64,000 nucleotides of DNA from Phytophthora quininea (Eukaryota; Oomycota; Peronosporomycetes; Peronosporales; Peronosporaceae). Position numbers and translations under genes: made by a program. Location: assembly GCA_011947345.1 (NCBI GenBank), contig JAAVTG010000868.1, forward strand, positions 1 through 64,000, in the 5' to 3' direction. Each line of letters starts with the position of its first letter. The first letter of the stretch is position 1. The notes below the pieces were generated by a model. That model saw nothing but the letters and a program-made list of their open reading frames with translations, was not told the origin of the DNA and ran no database searches. Of this stretch, positions 32,634-42,975 are shown piece after piece.

Positions 32634-33825
32634 ACAAGTCGGAGTGCAAGTTGGAAGACCCTTGAGGCCACTACGGTTATCTATCTAGTTGACCGCAAAT
32701 TTTCCATTCTTCTCCATAAATTCAATAAATGTCGACTTCAATTCGCATTGCCGCTGAGCTTGTCGATGCCGTAAAGTGCGCGGAGGATCCGTGGAAATTT
32801 GATATGAGCACAGATTGATGTTCAACAGCAAGATGCATGACACTTGTGAGTGGCACTCAGCAACTTCACAACTTCCAAGTGGACAGATTCATTCCACCAC
32901 ATAAAAAAAATGATCATGAACAGTCTACAGTTTTTCCAGTAGAGCCTTCAAACCGACTGCAATGACGCCATTCTCAGCTGTCGGTTGTCGTAAAACCAAT
33001 GCACTGTGACCAGGTATCCTTCTAGAAAGCTGCCAAGTCCATGGCTCGGTTCGACGAAATATTGTATTCCTCGTGCACGCGTCGCTATCGCTCCAGTACC
33101 GGCCATCATTCCTTCTCGTTTGCGTTTGTTAGCGCCATCGATCGTGCTGGCTAATCCATACAAAGATTCCACCATCTCTAGTTGCCCAGGTGCACCCACC
33201 GCATCAATTTCTTCACCACCAATAACACACTGTACAGATCAATGTCAGGATCGCTGTGAAATGTCGAGATGAGGTCTTCCTCCTCGAAAACTTGCTCCCA
33301 GTCGAGGCGTCATGACGTCGCTCACTTGCATTGCAGCAGGTACTTTGCGATAAGCTTGAGTGTGGCTGTGTAGCCAATAGACCACTGCAGTGTTGACGAT
33401 GACTTTAAGCATGTCGTTCTCACCCCCGTATCCCCCAGAACTTCACCGGGAGTGTTTCTCCGTCCAACGCTATGAGCAGGAATTCCATTTACTTGAGATA
33501 ATTCACACTGGGAAACTTATTCAATAACCGAATTCACCACTCCGTTTTCATTCAAAATGTCCAAACAGCCACTTGGTCACGTCCAGCTTGGAATGTTTCG
33601 CCTGCATCATGTACCTGGTGCAGAACGGACCCGTTTTTAGATATCTTGACTTGGAAAATGCCCTTCGGTTGGCCTGGTGGAGATCTTTTGACTATCCCAA
33701 AGTCGATTTAATAATTTCACGGAATTGAATTTGCACGCTGCGGAGAGCTCTATCTTCACCGAAGCGCCCAGAAAGCCAGAGATGGAATTCGCCACGTGAA
33801 CAAGCGACCGGAAGGCAACCCGAAG
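32634..33825 (-). pseudogene. Decayed minus-strand coding debris with ankyrin-like motif
   Basis: On the minus strand several protein-like pieces occur in changing frames: near 33560-33625 an ankyrin-type piece (SKLDVTKWLFGHF, then ENGVVNSVIE in the next frame), near 33350-33500 MEFLLIALDGETLPVKF, and at 32948-33199 an open piece (EMVESLYGLASTIDG...). Stops and shifts separate them. I read this as the remains of one or two old genes, at least one of ankyrin type; I cannot assign the 32948-33199 piece. The chromovirus inserted at its right edge. Confidence 0.4.
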
Positions 33826-33830
33826 GGAGA
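33826..33830. repeat. Target-site duplication, left (GGAGA)
   Basis: Five bases immediately left of the 3' LTR, repeated at 40429-40433. Five-base duplications are usual for Ty3/Gypsy integrases. Confidence 0.9.
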
Positions 33831-33981
33831 TTTAACAGTTCTTGGGGAGGGCGGCGAATTGAAGAGTGCCGTCCCCCAGCAGTTCAAGCAGATGGAGGCC
33901 ACTTGGCCTCCACAACTGCTCTACGTCTGCTGTGTCTATTATTTAACCTATCTAATAAAACCTCTCAATATTTCCCATACA
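33831..33981 (-). repeat. 3' LTR of the chromovirus (151 bp)
   Basis: Same as 40278-40428 base for base as far as I can read. On the element strand it begins TGTATGGG and ends CTGTTAAA. It contains an internal hairpin (TGGAGGCCA-CT-TGGCCTCCA). Confidence 0.92.
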
Positions 33982-33995
33982 CTCACCCACCTCCT
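33982..33995 (-). promoter_or_regulatory. Polypurine tract
   Basis: On the element strand AGGAGGTGGGTGAG abuts the 3' LTR, the position where plus-strand DNA synthesis is primed. Mostly purine with two T interruptions. Confidence 0.55.
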
Positions 33996-34041
33996 AAGAA
34001 CGCGAGGACGCCTTGCCCTGAAAGTCGTTGCTGTCTGCACT

Positions 34042-34056
34042 TCAGTCCTCAATTTG
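34042..34056 (+). promoter_or_regulatory. Inr + FPR core promoter of the antisense gene
   Basis: TCAGTCC (34042-34048) followed by CAATTTG (34050-34056) matches the same oomycete module seen before phosphoglycerate mutase, with the same order and spacing, about 60 bases before ATG 34112. It implies that the antisense gene has its own promoter inside the transposon. Confidence 0.5.
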
Positions 34057-34111
34057 AGTTGTTGCTGACGTTGTCCGCTGGCGTGGTGGTGCATTCCCCC
34101 TTCAGAGCACA

Positions 34112-35359
34112 ATGGCAGTGGTTTCTCTTGACTTGGACTTGGTCGACTTGCCTTCGTCCCTGTTGCTCGACGATGAACTATTCACCGACTTCGAAGTCGT
34201 TCCACCTCCTTCACCACAGCTCCAGGGGCCGTACCAAGTCTCCGACATGCCCCTGGACTTCGACTTCGACCTTGAGTTCCTCGACGCGCTGATGTTGCCG
34301 GCTCAAGATGGAGCCATCTCGCCGGACGGCTCCACGGTTGACGACATGGTCGTGTCAGAGCTGTCGCCCGACCTGCTCAACCCCAGCGTCGTAGAGATCG
34401 TTGATGACGAGTCGGAAGACGACGTCCCAGCACCGCCAAAACGACGGCGTCTCACCGTTGCTCCTGATTCCGATGATGAGAGCGACATGGACGCGCTTTC
34501 ATCTCCGGCTTCGCGTGCTGCTCGACCCAACGAAATGGCTACATCTCCATGTGATGCCGCAGCGTCTACCCCCACTGCCGTCGTCCATACAATGCCGCTT
34601 CCGCCTGCACCTGCTCGACATCCAAGCACAAACCAAATCAATCGCTACGATCCTAGCGCACCTTGGGATCCTGACGCGACTTGTGACTTCCAGTATCTCT
34701 TGGACCGGGACGGCGACGCTCCCAACCGGTCGTACCTGGTCTTGTGGAAGACCCAGGACCTCCAACTCTCTTACGTGTGGGAGGAGGAGCTGGAGGCGTT
34801 CGGCGACCTGCGCGCTCGTGTCGATGCTTGGGTGGAGGCGGGTCGGCCCTCCTCCTTTGTCCGTTTTGCGGAGGAACGCTTCGGCGGGGCGACTGCATCC
34901 ACCACTGGTCGCTGTTTCCTCGAGGCGCTTCGTGCGGCGAGCGTTTGGCTCGGAGATCTTGACTTGGTCACGGAGGAACACTGGGCGCAATTTGAGGTGG
35001 TCCACACCCGAGATATGCGACATGGTGTGAAACGTCAGGACAAAGCGGCCTTCTTTAAGTTTCTCCAAAGTCGTAAAGTCGCGCTCGATTTTAAGTTGCT
35101 CTTCAAGTCGCGCGTCACAGGTTCGATCACTTCCACGGAGCAACTTCAAGATTTTGCTTGTGAGGAGCTGGAAGCTGGCTGCTACTTGGTCTGCGCTGGT
35201 GAGGCGCTGGTGGACCACTGCTTTCTCTTGGTTGTTGGTACCGACGGCAAGCTTCTCATTTCTGACAACTCCGATGACTTGGGCTCTTTGGAGCCTCTGG
35301 AGCATATCCAGTGGATCCGATATGTTCGGTACATCCATCGTATCGCGAAAGCTCCATGA
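34112..35359 (+). CDS. Accessory protein of the chromovirus: acidic region, NLS, chromo-like and cysteine-peptidase-like domains
   Basis: An intact 415-residue gene on the strand opposite to gag-pol, between pol and the 3' LTR. Residues 1-106 are strongly acidic and hydrophobic-patterned (LDLDLVDL, DFDFDLEFLDAL), like transactivation regions. PPKRRR at 108-113 is a likely nuclear localisation signal. Residues 193-240 resemble a chromodomain (FQYLLDRDGD, SYLVLWKT, WEEELEAFG). The C-terminal part has a possible papain-like catalytic set: Cys268 in TTGRCFLEALRAAS, His369 in EALVDHCFLLVV and Asp385/Asn386 in LLISDN. The domain calls are by eye. The gene is free of frame breaks, unlike gag-pol. 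It stops 11 bases before the pol stop, tail to tail. A role in targeting, regulation or protein processing for the element is inference. Confidence 0.8.
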   Translation: MAVVSLDLDLVDLPSSLLLDDELFTDFEVVPPPSPQLQGPYQVSDMPLDFDFDLEFLDALMLPAQDGAISPDGSTVDDMVVSELSPDLLNPSVVEIVDDESEDDVPAPPKRRRLTVAPDSDDESDMDALSSPASRAARPNEMATSPCDAAASTPTAVVHTMPLPPAPARHPSTNQINRYDPSAPWDPDATCDFQYLLDRDGDAPNRSYLVLWKTQDLQLSYVWEEELEAFGDLRARVDAWVEAGRPSSFVRFAEERFGGATASTTGRCFLEALRAASVWLGDLDLVTEEHWAQFEVVHTRDMRHGVKRQDKAAFFKFLQSRKVALDFKLLFKSRVTGSITSTEQLQDFACEELEAGCYLVCAGEALVDHCFLLVVGTDGKLLISDNSDDLGSLEPLEHIQWIRYVRYIHRIAKAP

Positions 35360-35370
35360 ATAGTACATTT

Positions 35371-38300
35371 TCATCTGCTTTTGCGCCGTCGCTTTGATCG
35401 TCGCTTTTCTTCAAACTCGGCAATCAGGTCGGGAATTTGACCAAGGTTCTCGATCGGTTCCCAAGTGGGTTTCCCCTCACCCACCCACTCCACAAGGAAT
35501 TGGGTGTGTTTCCGCCGAACCCGTTTCCCAAGCAAGCATTGAACCAGTTGTCCAATGCTACCGTCAGCCAAGACAACTTCGTGGGGACGCGATAACCTCG
35601 ATGGTTGTTTGTATGGCTTCAGCGACCCAGTATTGAACACGGGATGAAGTCTGTTCCCTGCCTGGATGTTCAGCTCGTACGCGTGATTGTGCACTTTGCG
35701 AACGACTGAATACGGCCCAATCCATTTCGGGCCAAACTTCGAAGATGCTGGAAGACCCGTGTGCTTGGTGTCCAGGTTTCGCGTGCTCAAGTATACTTGA
35801 TCTCCCACGCGGAACTCTTGTTCTTTGCGGTTGCGGTCATACACATCTTTCATCCGGTCTTGAGCTTGGGCGAGCGCTTCACGACAGCGTAGCAGAATAG
35901 AAGCTTGATGATCGTGGAAATCGACACCTCGTCGACTAGCTGGCACGCCGGAGAGCTTTTCAGCGGCAAGCTGCAACGGGTTCAAGGGGATGTATCCCAG
36001 ATCGGCTTCAAACGGTGCCATCTTCGTGCTTGAGTTGACTGTCGAGTTTACAGCAAACTCTGCGTTGGCAAGGTGATCGTCCCAGTCATCTTGCATTGGT
36101 CCCACGAAGCACCGAAGATATTCCTCAAGTGTACGATTCATCCGCTCTGTTTGGCCATCTCCTTGAGCGCGGTGAGCAACAGTCATGCTTAGCTTCGTAC
36201 CCACCGACTTGAAGACGTACTGCCAGAAATTTGACACGAACTTCCTATCTCGATCAGACACGATATTTGTTGGCATACCATGGAGCTTCCAGACATGGTT
36301 GATGAAGAGTCGGGCTACGCCTTCTGCGGTGACAGTCTTCGTCGTCGGCACAAAATGACATCTTTTGTCAATCGGTCGACCACAACCCAGATTGAATCGA
36401 CCTTGTTCTTTGTCTGCGGCAAGTCTGTGATGAAATCCATTGAGATGGATCTCCATCGTTCGTCAGGGATGCGGAGTGGCTCTAGCAGACCTGGTGGCTT
36501 CGTTAGCCGAGGTTTGTTCCGTCGGCATGGTTCACAGTCTGCAATAAACTTCTGGATCGACGCCAACATCTTCGACCAGTACCAGCGTCGTGCAAGTGTC
36601 AGGTAAGTGCGTTCCGCACCGGGATGGCCTGCATAGTTGGAATCATGACACTCGCTGATGATGGCGTACCTCAACTTCACTTCGTTGGGTACGACAACGC
36701 GTGGAACCTCGTCAGCTGGTGTCTGATACCAAAGCAATCCATTGCCTTCGGTGAAGCATCGATACTTCTTCCGGTGTTGACGCTCAGATTTTGCTCTCAA
36801 GTTAGCTGTGCGTCGCTTGATCGTAGCGAGTATCGCTTGGATTTCCCGATCCTTGATATATGCCGCCTTGATCTTCTTGATCAACTCGCTGTCCGTCGTG
36901 ACTTCACTGATCTCCATCGTGAATGACGTATCGTCAAAGCTGGTAACACTGAGATCGTGGAAATACTTCGTCTCTGGTTGCAAGTCTGGTTTTCGACTCA
37001 GGGCGTCGGCGATTCCGTTCTTCGCTCCAGGAAGATACGTAAATGTCGGTTGATATTCTGCTAGGATATCATACCAGCGAGCTAGACGGCGATTTGCCAT
37101 CTTTTGTGTGAACAACCCCTCGAGACTTTTATGATCAGTCTCGACAATTGGAGACTTGTCTAGACAGTAGATTCTGAACGCTGCTAGCGCATGCACGATA
37201 GCTAGCAATTCTTGCTGCTGGGTCGGATAGTTTAGTTCCGCCGACTTCATCTTCCGACTGGTGTACGCAATTGGGCGTTCAACACCGTCTACGACTTGGA
37301 ACAGGACTCCACCAACAGCAAACTTGCTGGCGTCTGTACGCAGATGCATTGGCTGATTGAAGTCAGGCAGATGCAACACAGGAGGGTCGCACAAGCGTCG
37401 CTTCAACTCCTTGAAGTTCTTCAACTGCTCCTTGTCGAAATGAATTTTCGCGTTGCGCTTGTTCTGCTTCTTGAGTAGCGTGAACATGGTAGCCGTCAGC
37501 GAGGCATACTCCGGACAAAAACGCTGGACGTAGCCAGTGAGTCCCAAGAAACTGTGAAGCTCCTCTTGAGTCCTTGGTACCGGCCAGTCCTTGATGGTTT
37601 GCACTTTGTCGGGATCCATGCGCACGCCGTCTCGGCCTACAAAGTCACCTAGACACGGAATCTCTGGGGCGCAGAACACACACTTGGATAGCTTGACGTA
37701 CAGCTTGTTGTTCCGCAAGATATCCAACGTCTTGCGTAAAGCCCCCAAGTGCTCGTTGACGTCTTGAGACTTCGTAAAGATATATGTCGTCGTAAAACGA
37801 CCTCGTTTGCTTCAAGCCTCGAAACAGCTTGGACGTCAATCTGTGCATCGTTGCAGGTGCATTGCAGACTCCCATGGGAAGTACCAAGTACTCCCAGAGA
37901 CCGTTCGGTGCCTGGAATGCTGTGAACTTGATATCTTCTTCGCGCATTCGAACTTGATAGTACGCCGACATCAGGTCCATCGTCGAGTAGTAGTATGCTC
38001 CAGCCATGTCGTCCAGGATATCTTCCTTTCTCGTCATCGGAATGCTCTGACGAATTGTGTTCGAGTTGAGATATCGGTAGTCGTGGACAATACGCCATCC
38101 GACGGGCTTCCGCACACAGAATGTTGGAGCCGCATGTGGACTGATGCTTGGTCTGATGAGCTTCTTCTCGATCATGTCTTCTACCCAGCGAACGATTTCA
38201 CGTTGCTGCTCCGGCGATTGACGCCACTGATGTCGATACATCGCGAGGTTCGGGTCCCTGACGTCGATCCGGTGCTCGATCTCGCGCTTCTCGGGTAAAC

Positions 38301-39459
38301 CTTCAGGGAGTTCGGGGCGAAACACGGTATCCTTGTACTCCTTCAGTAGATCGTAGGCAGGGTTCGCTCGAAACGTTTCCCAGTCAGTGTCCAGGTAACG
38401 TTGAGCCTTGGCACTGCCAACATTATCAGGTTGGTCGCGTCGCTGCAACGAGCTTGCGACGCGCTTGATTGTCTCGTTCGATAGAACCAGCATAAAATCA
38501 GGTTCATCTTGGTTCTTTGTCTTGATTCTCAGGAACTTTCTCAGCTTCTTCCGCGTGATGAACTTAGTTTCCACGCCAGCTGCGTCGACAACACCCATCG
38601 TGAACATCTTCTCCACGGCGCTGCTCTTTACCCCTGCACGGCTCTCAGCTGTGCTTTTATCCGCAGACGACCGCTTATTGCTTCCCGCTGCCGAGCCTCT
38701 ACCAACTGGCTCGCGGTCCAGTTGCTCGCGAGCAACTCTTGGGTGTCCACTCTGCGCAGATTCACGGGCAACTTCAACCATAGGCTTCACATCCGTTTCC
38801 AGCGCGGCGCCTCTACAGGAATCAGGTCTTTTCGCCGACAGGCCTTTCGCCCCGGCAGATCTCCGAGACCCAGAGGCAATCGCCGGTCCGCCTTCCTCGA
38901 TCGACCCGATGGTCTCACTTGTCCGCTCCGCTCGCAAAGTCTTCTTTGTTCCTTCAATCCTTCGACTACTCCAATCAATCAGGGGTTGTACGTCCTCGAA
39001 GAATGGTACCCCCAGGATGCAGTCGAACTCGTCAGGAATAGCGTAGATGACAGCAACACATTTGTATGCTTCATCCACTCCTGGTACCTTGATAGTCAGA
39101 GCTATTAGCTCCAACTCCGTCTCGACAATCTGGTTGTCTCCAAGCTTCACACGGATATTCTTCTCTTGGAACTTCGTAGTTGAAAGCTTGTTTTCCTCGA
39201 CCCAACGCTTCGACACGTAGATTGTAGTAGCTCCGCTGTCTAGCAGCATACTTGACGTCGAGATGTTCTTGTTACCGGCACTGATCTCCCCATGGATAGA
39301 GAACAGTGGACGTGACTTGTAGACGAGAGGGTTTTCACACAGAACATTGATGCTGACATTGTCCACCTTTAATGCTCTGGTTACACTCTTGACCACGACA
39401 GGACCCTCATTCACTGACGTGGTTTGTCGTTTCCCTGCTCGCCTTGCAGCTTCTTCCAC
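35371..39459 (-). CDS. pol: Chromovirus Pol: protease, reverse transcriptase, RNase H, integrase, chromodomain
   Basis: From 39459: aspartic protease with LLDSGATT; linker; reverse transcriptase with WRIVHDYRYLN, STMDLMSAYYQV, LVLPMGVCNAPATM and the catalytic FYDD; RNase H with LRTDASKFAVGG and ETDHKSLEGL; integrase zinc-binding region (CHDSNYAGHPG, CEPCRRN), catalytic MDFITDLP, IVSDRDRKF and the Glu-containing GQTERMNRTLEEYLR; GPY/F region (KFGPKWIGPYSVV) and a C-terminal chromodomain (FLVEWVGEGKPTWEPIENL). The frame slips around 37760-37810 near FYDD and again at 36363-36366, the latter in a TTTT run. Pol begins in the -1 frame relative to gag with about 49 bases of overlap, as in retroviral-type frameshifting, though base-call errors make this uncertain. 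Confidence 0.92.
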
Positions 39460-40267
39460 GCGAAGCAGTCGGCCCTAATGTGACCGGGCTTGTTGCAGTG
39501 GAAACAAGTGCGGGTTTCACCGCCCTTAGCTTTCGTCTTGGGCTTGGCCTTGAAGCGGCCTTTTCCTCGGAAAGGTTTGCTTTGGCGCTGTCCTCCTCGA
39601 TTGGAGTCCTTGCCAGCCGACGGTTTCTTCTTGTCGGAGCGATCTTGGCGCACGCGAGCTTCGTCGACGAAATGTGTCACTTCGTACTTGACCGCGAGGT
39701 CCATCGCGGCGCTCAGCGTTGCCGGGTTCTTCAACTTGACATAGGCGCGGGTGCGGGGCTTGAGTCCGTTGGCGTAGTTCAGGACTTGGTCTAACTCGCT
39801 CATGCCCTCGACACGGAAGATGAGTGCGCTGTACTCTCCATTGTACGACTCGATGTCGGCTGTCTGCTTGAGCTGCAGAAGCTTCTCGCGCAGTGCAGCT
39901 TGGTAGTTCGACGACTCGAAGTGTTGGAGCACATGCTCACGGAAATTCCCCACGTGTGCTCCTCGCTTCTTGTAGCTGATGACCAGTGCAGGAACCACCC
40001 CGACGCAGGCTTCTCCATCGCCGACCCGGCGATCCCTGGCAGTCGTGCGCTTGCATCTTCGACTTGGATGCCGTTGATGCGGCAGGCGTTCTCGATCTGG
40101 AACAGCCATTCCCGCACATCCTCGCCCCTCTTGCCTGTGAACTTGGGCAAGCTGCTTGGGACCTTGGAGCGATCGGCCATCGCCTGATTGAGGCGGGCGA
40201 TCTCGGCGCGGAGTTGCGCATTGGTGGGAGGCATGGGCTTCTTGAACTCAGGGGCTGGGACCAACAA
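39411..40267 (-). CDS. gag: Chromovirus Gag with zinc knuckle
   Basis: Begins near 40267 (MLVPAPEFKKPMPPTNAQLR), with the capsid-type block LPKFTGKRGEDVREWLFQIE, FREHVLQHFES and EKLLQLKQTADIESYNGEY, then a basic region and the nucleocapsid zinc knuckle CFHCNKPGHIRADC (CX2CX4HX4C) close to the C-terminus. One frame break lies near 39985, between the WFLHW and KKRGAHVG blocks. About 285 residues. The stop at 39411 overlaps the start of the pol frame. Confidence 0.85.
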
Positions 40268-40276
40268 GTGCTACCA
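40258..40276 (-). promoter_or_regulatory. Primer-binding site of the chromovirus
   Basis: On the element strand TGGTAGCACTTGTTGG follows the 5' LTR after one or two bases. TGGTAGC at the start is compatible with tRNA-primed reverse transcription (tRNA 3' ends pair with TGG); the exact tRNA cannot be stated. Confidence 0.5.
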
Positions 40277-40277
40277 G

Positions 40278-40428
40278 TTTAACAGTTCTTGGGGAGGGCG
40301 GCGAATTGAAGAGTGCCGTCCCCCAGCAGTTCAAGCAGATGGAGGCCACTTGGCCTCCACAACTGCTCTACGTCTGCTGTGTCTATTATTTAACCTATCT
40401 AATAAAACCTCTCAATATTTCCCATACA
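40278..40428 (-). repeat. 5' LTR of the chromovirus (151 bp)
   Basis: Same sequence as the 3' LTR as far as I can read. Being the upstream LTR on the element strand it should carry the gag-pol promoter. Confidence 0.92.
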
Positions 40429-40433
40429 GGAGA
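40429..40433. repeat. Target-site duplication, right (GGAGA)
   Basis: Partner of 33826-33830. Confidence 0.9.
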
Positions 40434-40714
40434 GTTCGAGAGGAGTAGCAGCGTTTCCGCGCCGAAATACTTTAAGTAAAAATAAAGCCGGAAATCTGCT
40501 GCCCAGGGACTCGGAAGAGGCGACAAGAGTGCCTTATCGTATTATGATCTTCATGGTGATTAACAATAAAACGTTTTGAGAAATTTGTCATGGTTATCAC
40601 ACATGCTATGGTTCTGCGTGAAGCAGGCCCAGGACGTGGGCTCAGTGGCCAACGGCCAAAATAAGGCGTCCGCGAGTTACATCGAAAAGTGCTGGACGTT
40701 TGCAGTGAGTAGCT

Positions 40715-41801
40715 GGAGATCGAATTGTTGGTCGAGGAGACCGACTGAGTCGCTGATAGTGCACTGTGAGGCTTGGTGCCCAACATCATGGCACGAACAA
40801 CGTCGGTCGTGCCCATACTAATCACCTCGCCGTGCAGAAGGTGACGTTGCGCTGCGAGAGCAGCAAGTCCGGGTCCACGAAGCCCAGCTTGTGAGTGACC
40901 TTGCGGGAGTGGCAAACAAAACCGAAGCAGAACTTGCAGGTGCTGTTGCTCTTGCCGAAATCATCGAGTCGACGTCCATTGATAGCCGCCGTGCTGCTTG
41001 GACTCCTGGTATCGCTTCTCCAGCATCCACGCGAGCTCCTTCATCTGTCCGCAGTAGGCGTACTTGGCGCTGGAGAGGAAGGCGTTCGCCATGGCTGGCA
41101 CGATGAGAACGCGGATGAAGTCGCCTCCAGGATCCATCACCGCCGTTCCCCATACGTTCAGCTTATTGGGACCGGCCTGTTGTCAGAACGCGAGTGCGCT
41201 CATATTGCCGCGAATGCGGTTGGGAAGGTCAGGAGTGGACGGAAAGCTCACCGAGTGAAGACGGTGCTAGCCAAGCTGCTTGCCGTCGGCGTCTCGTACA
41301 TATCCGGTGCCTTCGAGGTAGACGTAGGCGCAGTTCTTGACGAATTTGGTCGACGTGAACGGAATATCCACCCCCATCCACTTCACCAGCAGCGACTGGA
41401 ACGGTTCCTCCAAGGATGGCTCAGTGATGGTGTCCAGCACGGCAGTTCCACTGAAATCCTCGACGTACGAAGCTTTGATATGCATCGCCTCCAAAGACGG
41501 ACTGACCACTCCGCACATGAGGTCTTCGAGCTTACCTTCCGGTTCACCGACACACAATAAGATCGATAGGCCATTCCCTGTGACGGTCTCTCCAGAAGTG
41601 GAGGTCGACGAGCGCTCTGTGGACATTTTGATCTCCTGCCGCTCCTTGACGAGCTTCTAATGCTGAGAGTCCACTTTCATTCGCGAACTTGGCTAGGTTG
41701 TCCATAACCAGCGAGTTGGCGACGTCTTGCTGCTGAAGATGATCGTTCTCGGTGAGAGCCAACTCGGTGAACGGGTTGACGATGAATCGTCGCTTGAGCA
41801 T
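40715..41801 (-). pseudogene. START-FYVE-like protein, copy G (full-length pseudogene, sister of F)
   Basis: From MLKRRFIVNPFTEL (41801) the family can be followed to the tail ATQSVSSTNNSISSYSLQ. Lesions: a frame change after LAKFANES; TAG replacing the Tyr of LGYH near 41270; a 38-base deletion between CACGGCG direct repeats that removes the first CxxC of the finger; and the 10-base deletion before EVISM shared with copy F. The 3' flank also matches that of F (CGTCCA(G/A)C(A/G)CTTTTCGATGTA). Copies F and G therefore descend from one already broken gene. The chromovirus ends about 290 bases from its 3' end. Confidence 0.88.
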
Positions 41802-41978
41802 GGTGCTTGTCACAGAGGAAGCTTTAGAACTTGAGAGAGAATTGAAAATGTTTTACTGTTTGCTTAGCTATGTCGGTGTCCTGTAGCAGCTCTCTAGTAC
41901 TGTACATGCAGTTATTTCTTGTGTAATCTTGCTGCGCCTCGATCGCAAAGCAAACATTCGGCTGCTTAAACATTGTTC

Positions 41979-42070
41979 GGTGATGGTGAGCACAAGGGCT
42001 CACAATCAGCCTTTCAGCACTTTGTTTAATAAAAAGGTGCTGACTGTTAGCCCTTGTGCTTACCATCACC
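41979..42070. repeat. MITE-like foldback (22-bp arms)
   Basis: Arms 41979-42000 and 42049-42070 pair with one mismatch (GGTGATGGT(G/A)AGCACAAGGGCT), and an inner CAGCAC/GTGCTG pair extends the stem; the loop is A/T-rich. No clear target duplication is visible. It resembles a miniature foldback transposon. Confidence 0.7.
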
Positions 42071-42975
42071 ACTGCGCGCTATACTACAAAAACCGCGTGC
42101 TGTCTTGCCCAACGACTCGAGGTCAGAATCGCGTGGGAAAATTAAGAGCAGTCCATTCACATGTTATGAATTCGAGTCCTCCCTTACGCCGACAAACTTC
42201 TTTTTTTTCTACCCCGCGTTCACTCGGCACAAAAGTACTGGAAGGTGCAACATAGACAACGATCATCAACAGAACCTCGAGTATTATGAGTTTCATTTTC
42301 TGTTGACGTACACGAACGCCATCGGACCAATTGGAGATGCAAGCTATGTACAAGACAGCAAACCTGGGTCGCACGAAGCTGCGTCCCTTTCGAGAGCAAT
42401 AGAGTCATTCCAACCTTCGAGCCGAGAGCCTCCGAAAATCACCAGCACGTCCTCATCACTGCAGCAACGTCCAGAGGCCACCACCAACAAGCGAATCGAT
42501 AAACATTTGCTTCCTGCCGCGACGCTCTTCGGTCGCACCCAACAACCTGCCAAAAGAGGATTGGAACTCCACTCCACTGGTGGCTTGCACAACGACACCT
42601 GCAACAAGAGCTTCTAGAGCCGTTCCATCTTTTGTCGCTTGGATATCACTACCAGTATTTCCCATGTTGTTGCTTTCCGCACTTGATGCAGCTTCTTACG
42701 GAAGGGGAGGTCCAGAGTGACGGTGCGGGCGCCTTGCAGGTGGAAATGTTCAATCTTCTTTGGTAGTGACACGACGACTTAGTGCGATCCACGCTTCCCG
42801 TTTTGCAGGTAGCTGAGCACCTCCAGTACACTTGAGGCAGTCCGATAGCGTTGGTGCTTGAGTCGAGGGAAAGGAAAGTGACGCATGCTCGCAGTGAGCA
42901 TTTTCTCAAAATGGCTACGTTTTTATTGAAGACTAGGTTTGCAGTCTTCAAACAGCACAAGATTGAACTGATCGT

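Larger units (their letters stand above)
33831..40428 (-). mobile_element. Complete Ty3/Gypsy chromovirus with an antisense accessory gene
   Basis: A 6598-base LTR retrotransposon transcribed on the minus strand. Two direct LTRs of 151 bases (33831-33981 and 40278-40428) read the same by eye, and the target duplication GGAGA flanks them (33826-33830 and 40429-40433). Internal order from the right: primer-binding site, gag with a zinc knuckle, protease, reverse transcriptase, RNase H, integrase with C-terminal chromodomain, then 1.4 kb that holds a gene on the opposite strand, a purine-rich tract and the 3' LTR. Frame breaks in gag-pol near 39985, 37760-37810 and 36363-36366 (TTTT) are few; at least the last is a homopolymer type. 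LTR identity suggests a recent insertion. Confidence 0.95.

Noticed and set aside
42054..42617. A plus-strand frame in the NLP 3' flank (QRPEATTNKRIDKHLL...), repeated at 54459-54773
   Set aside because: Its conservation is explained by the segmental duplication; no start context, domain or third intact copy supports coding.
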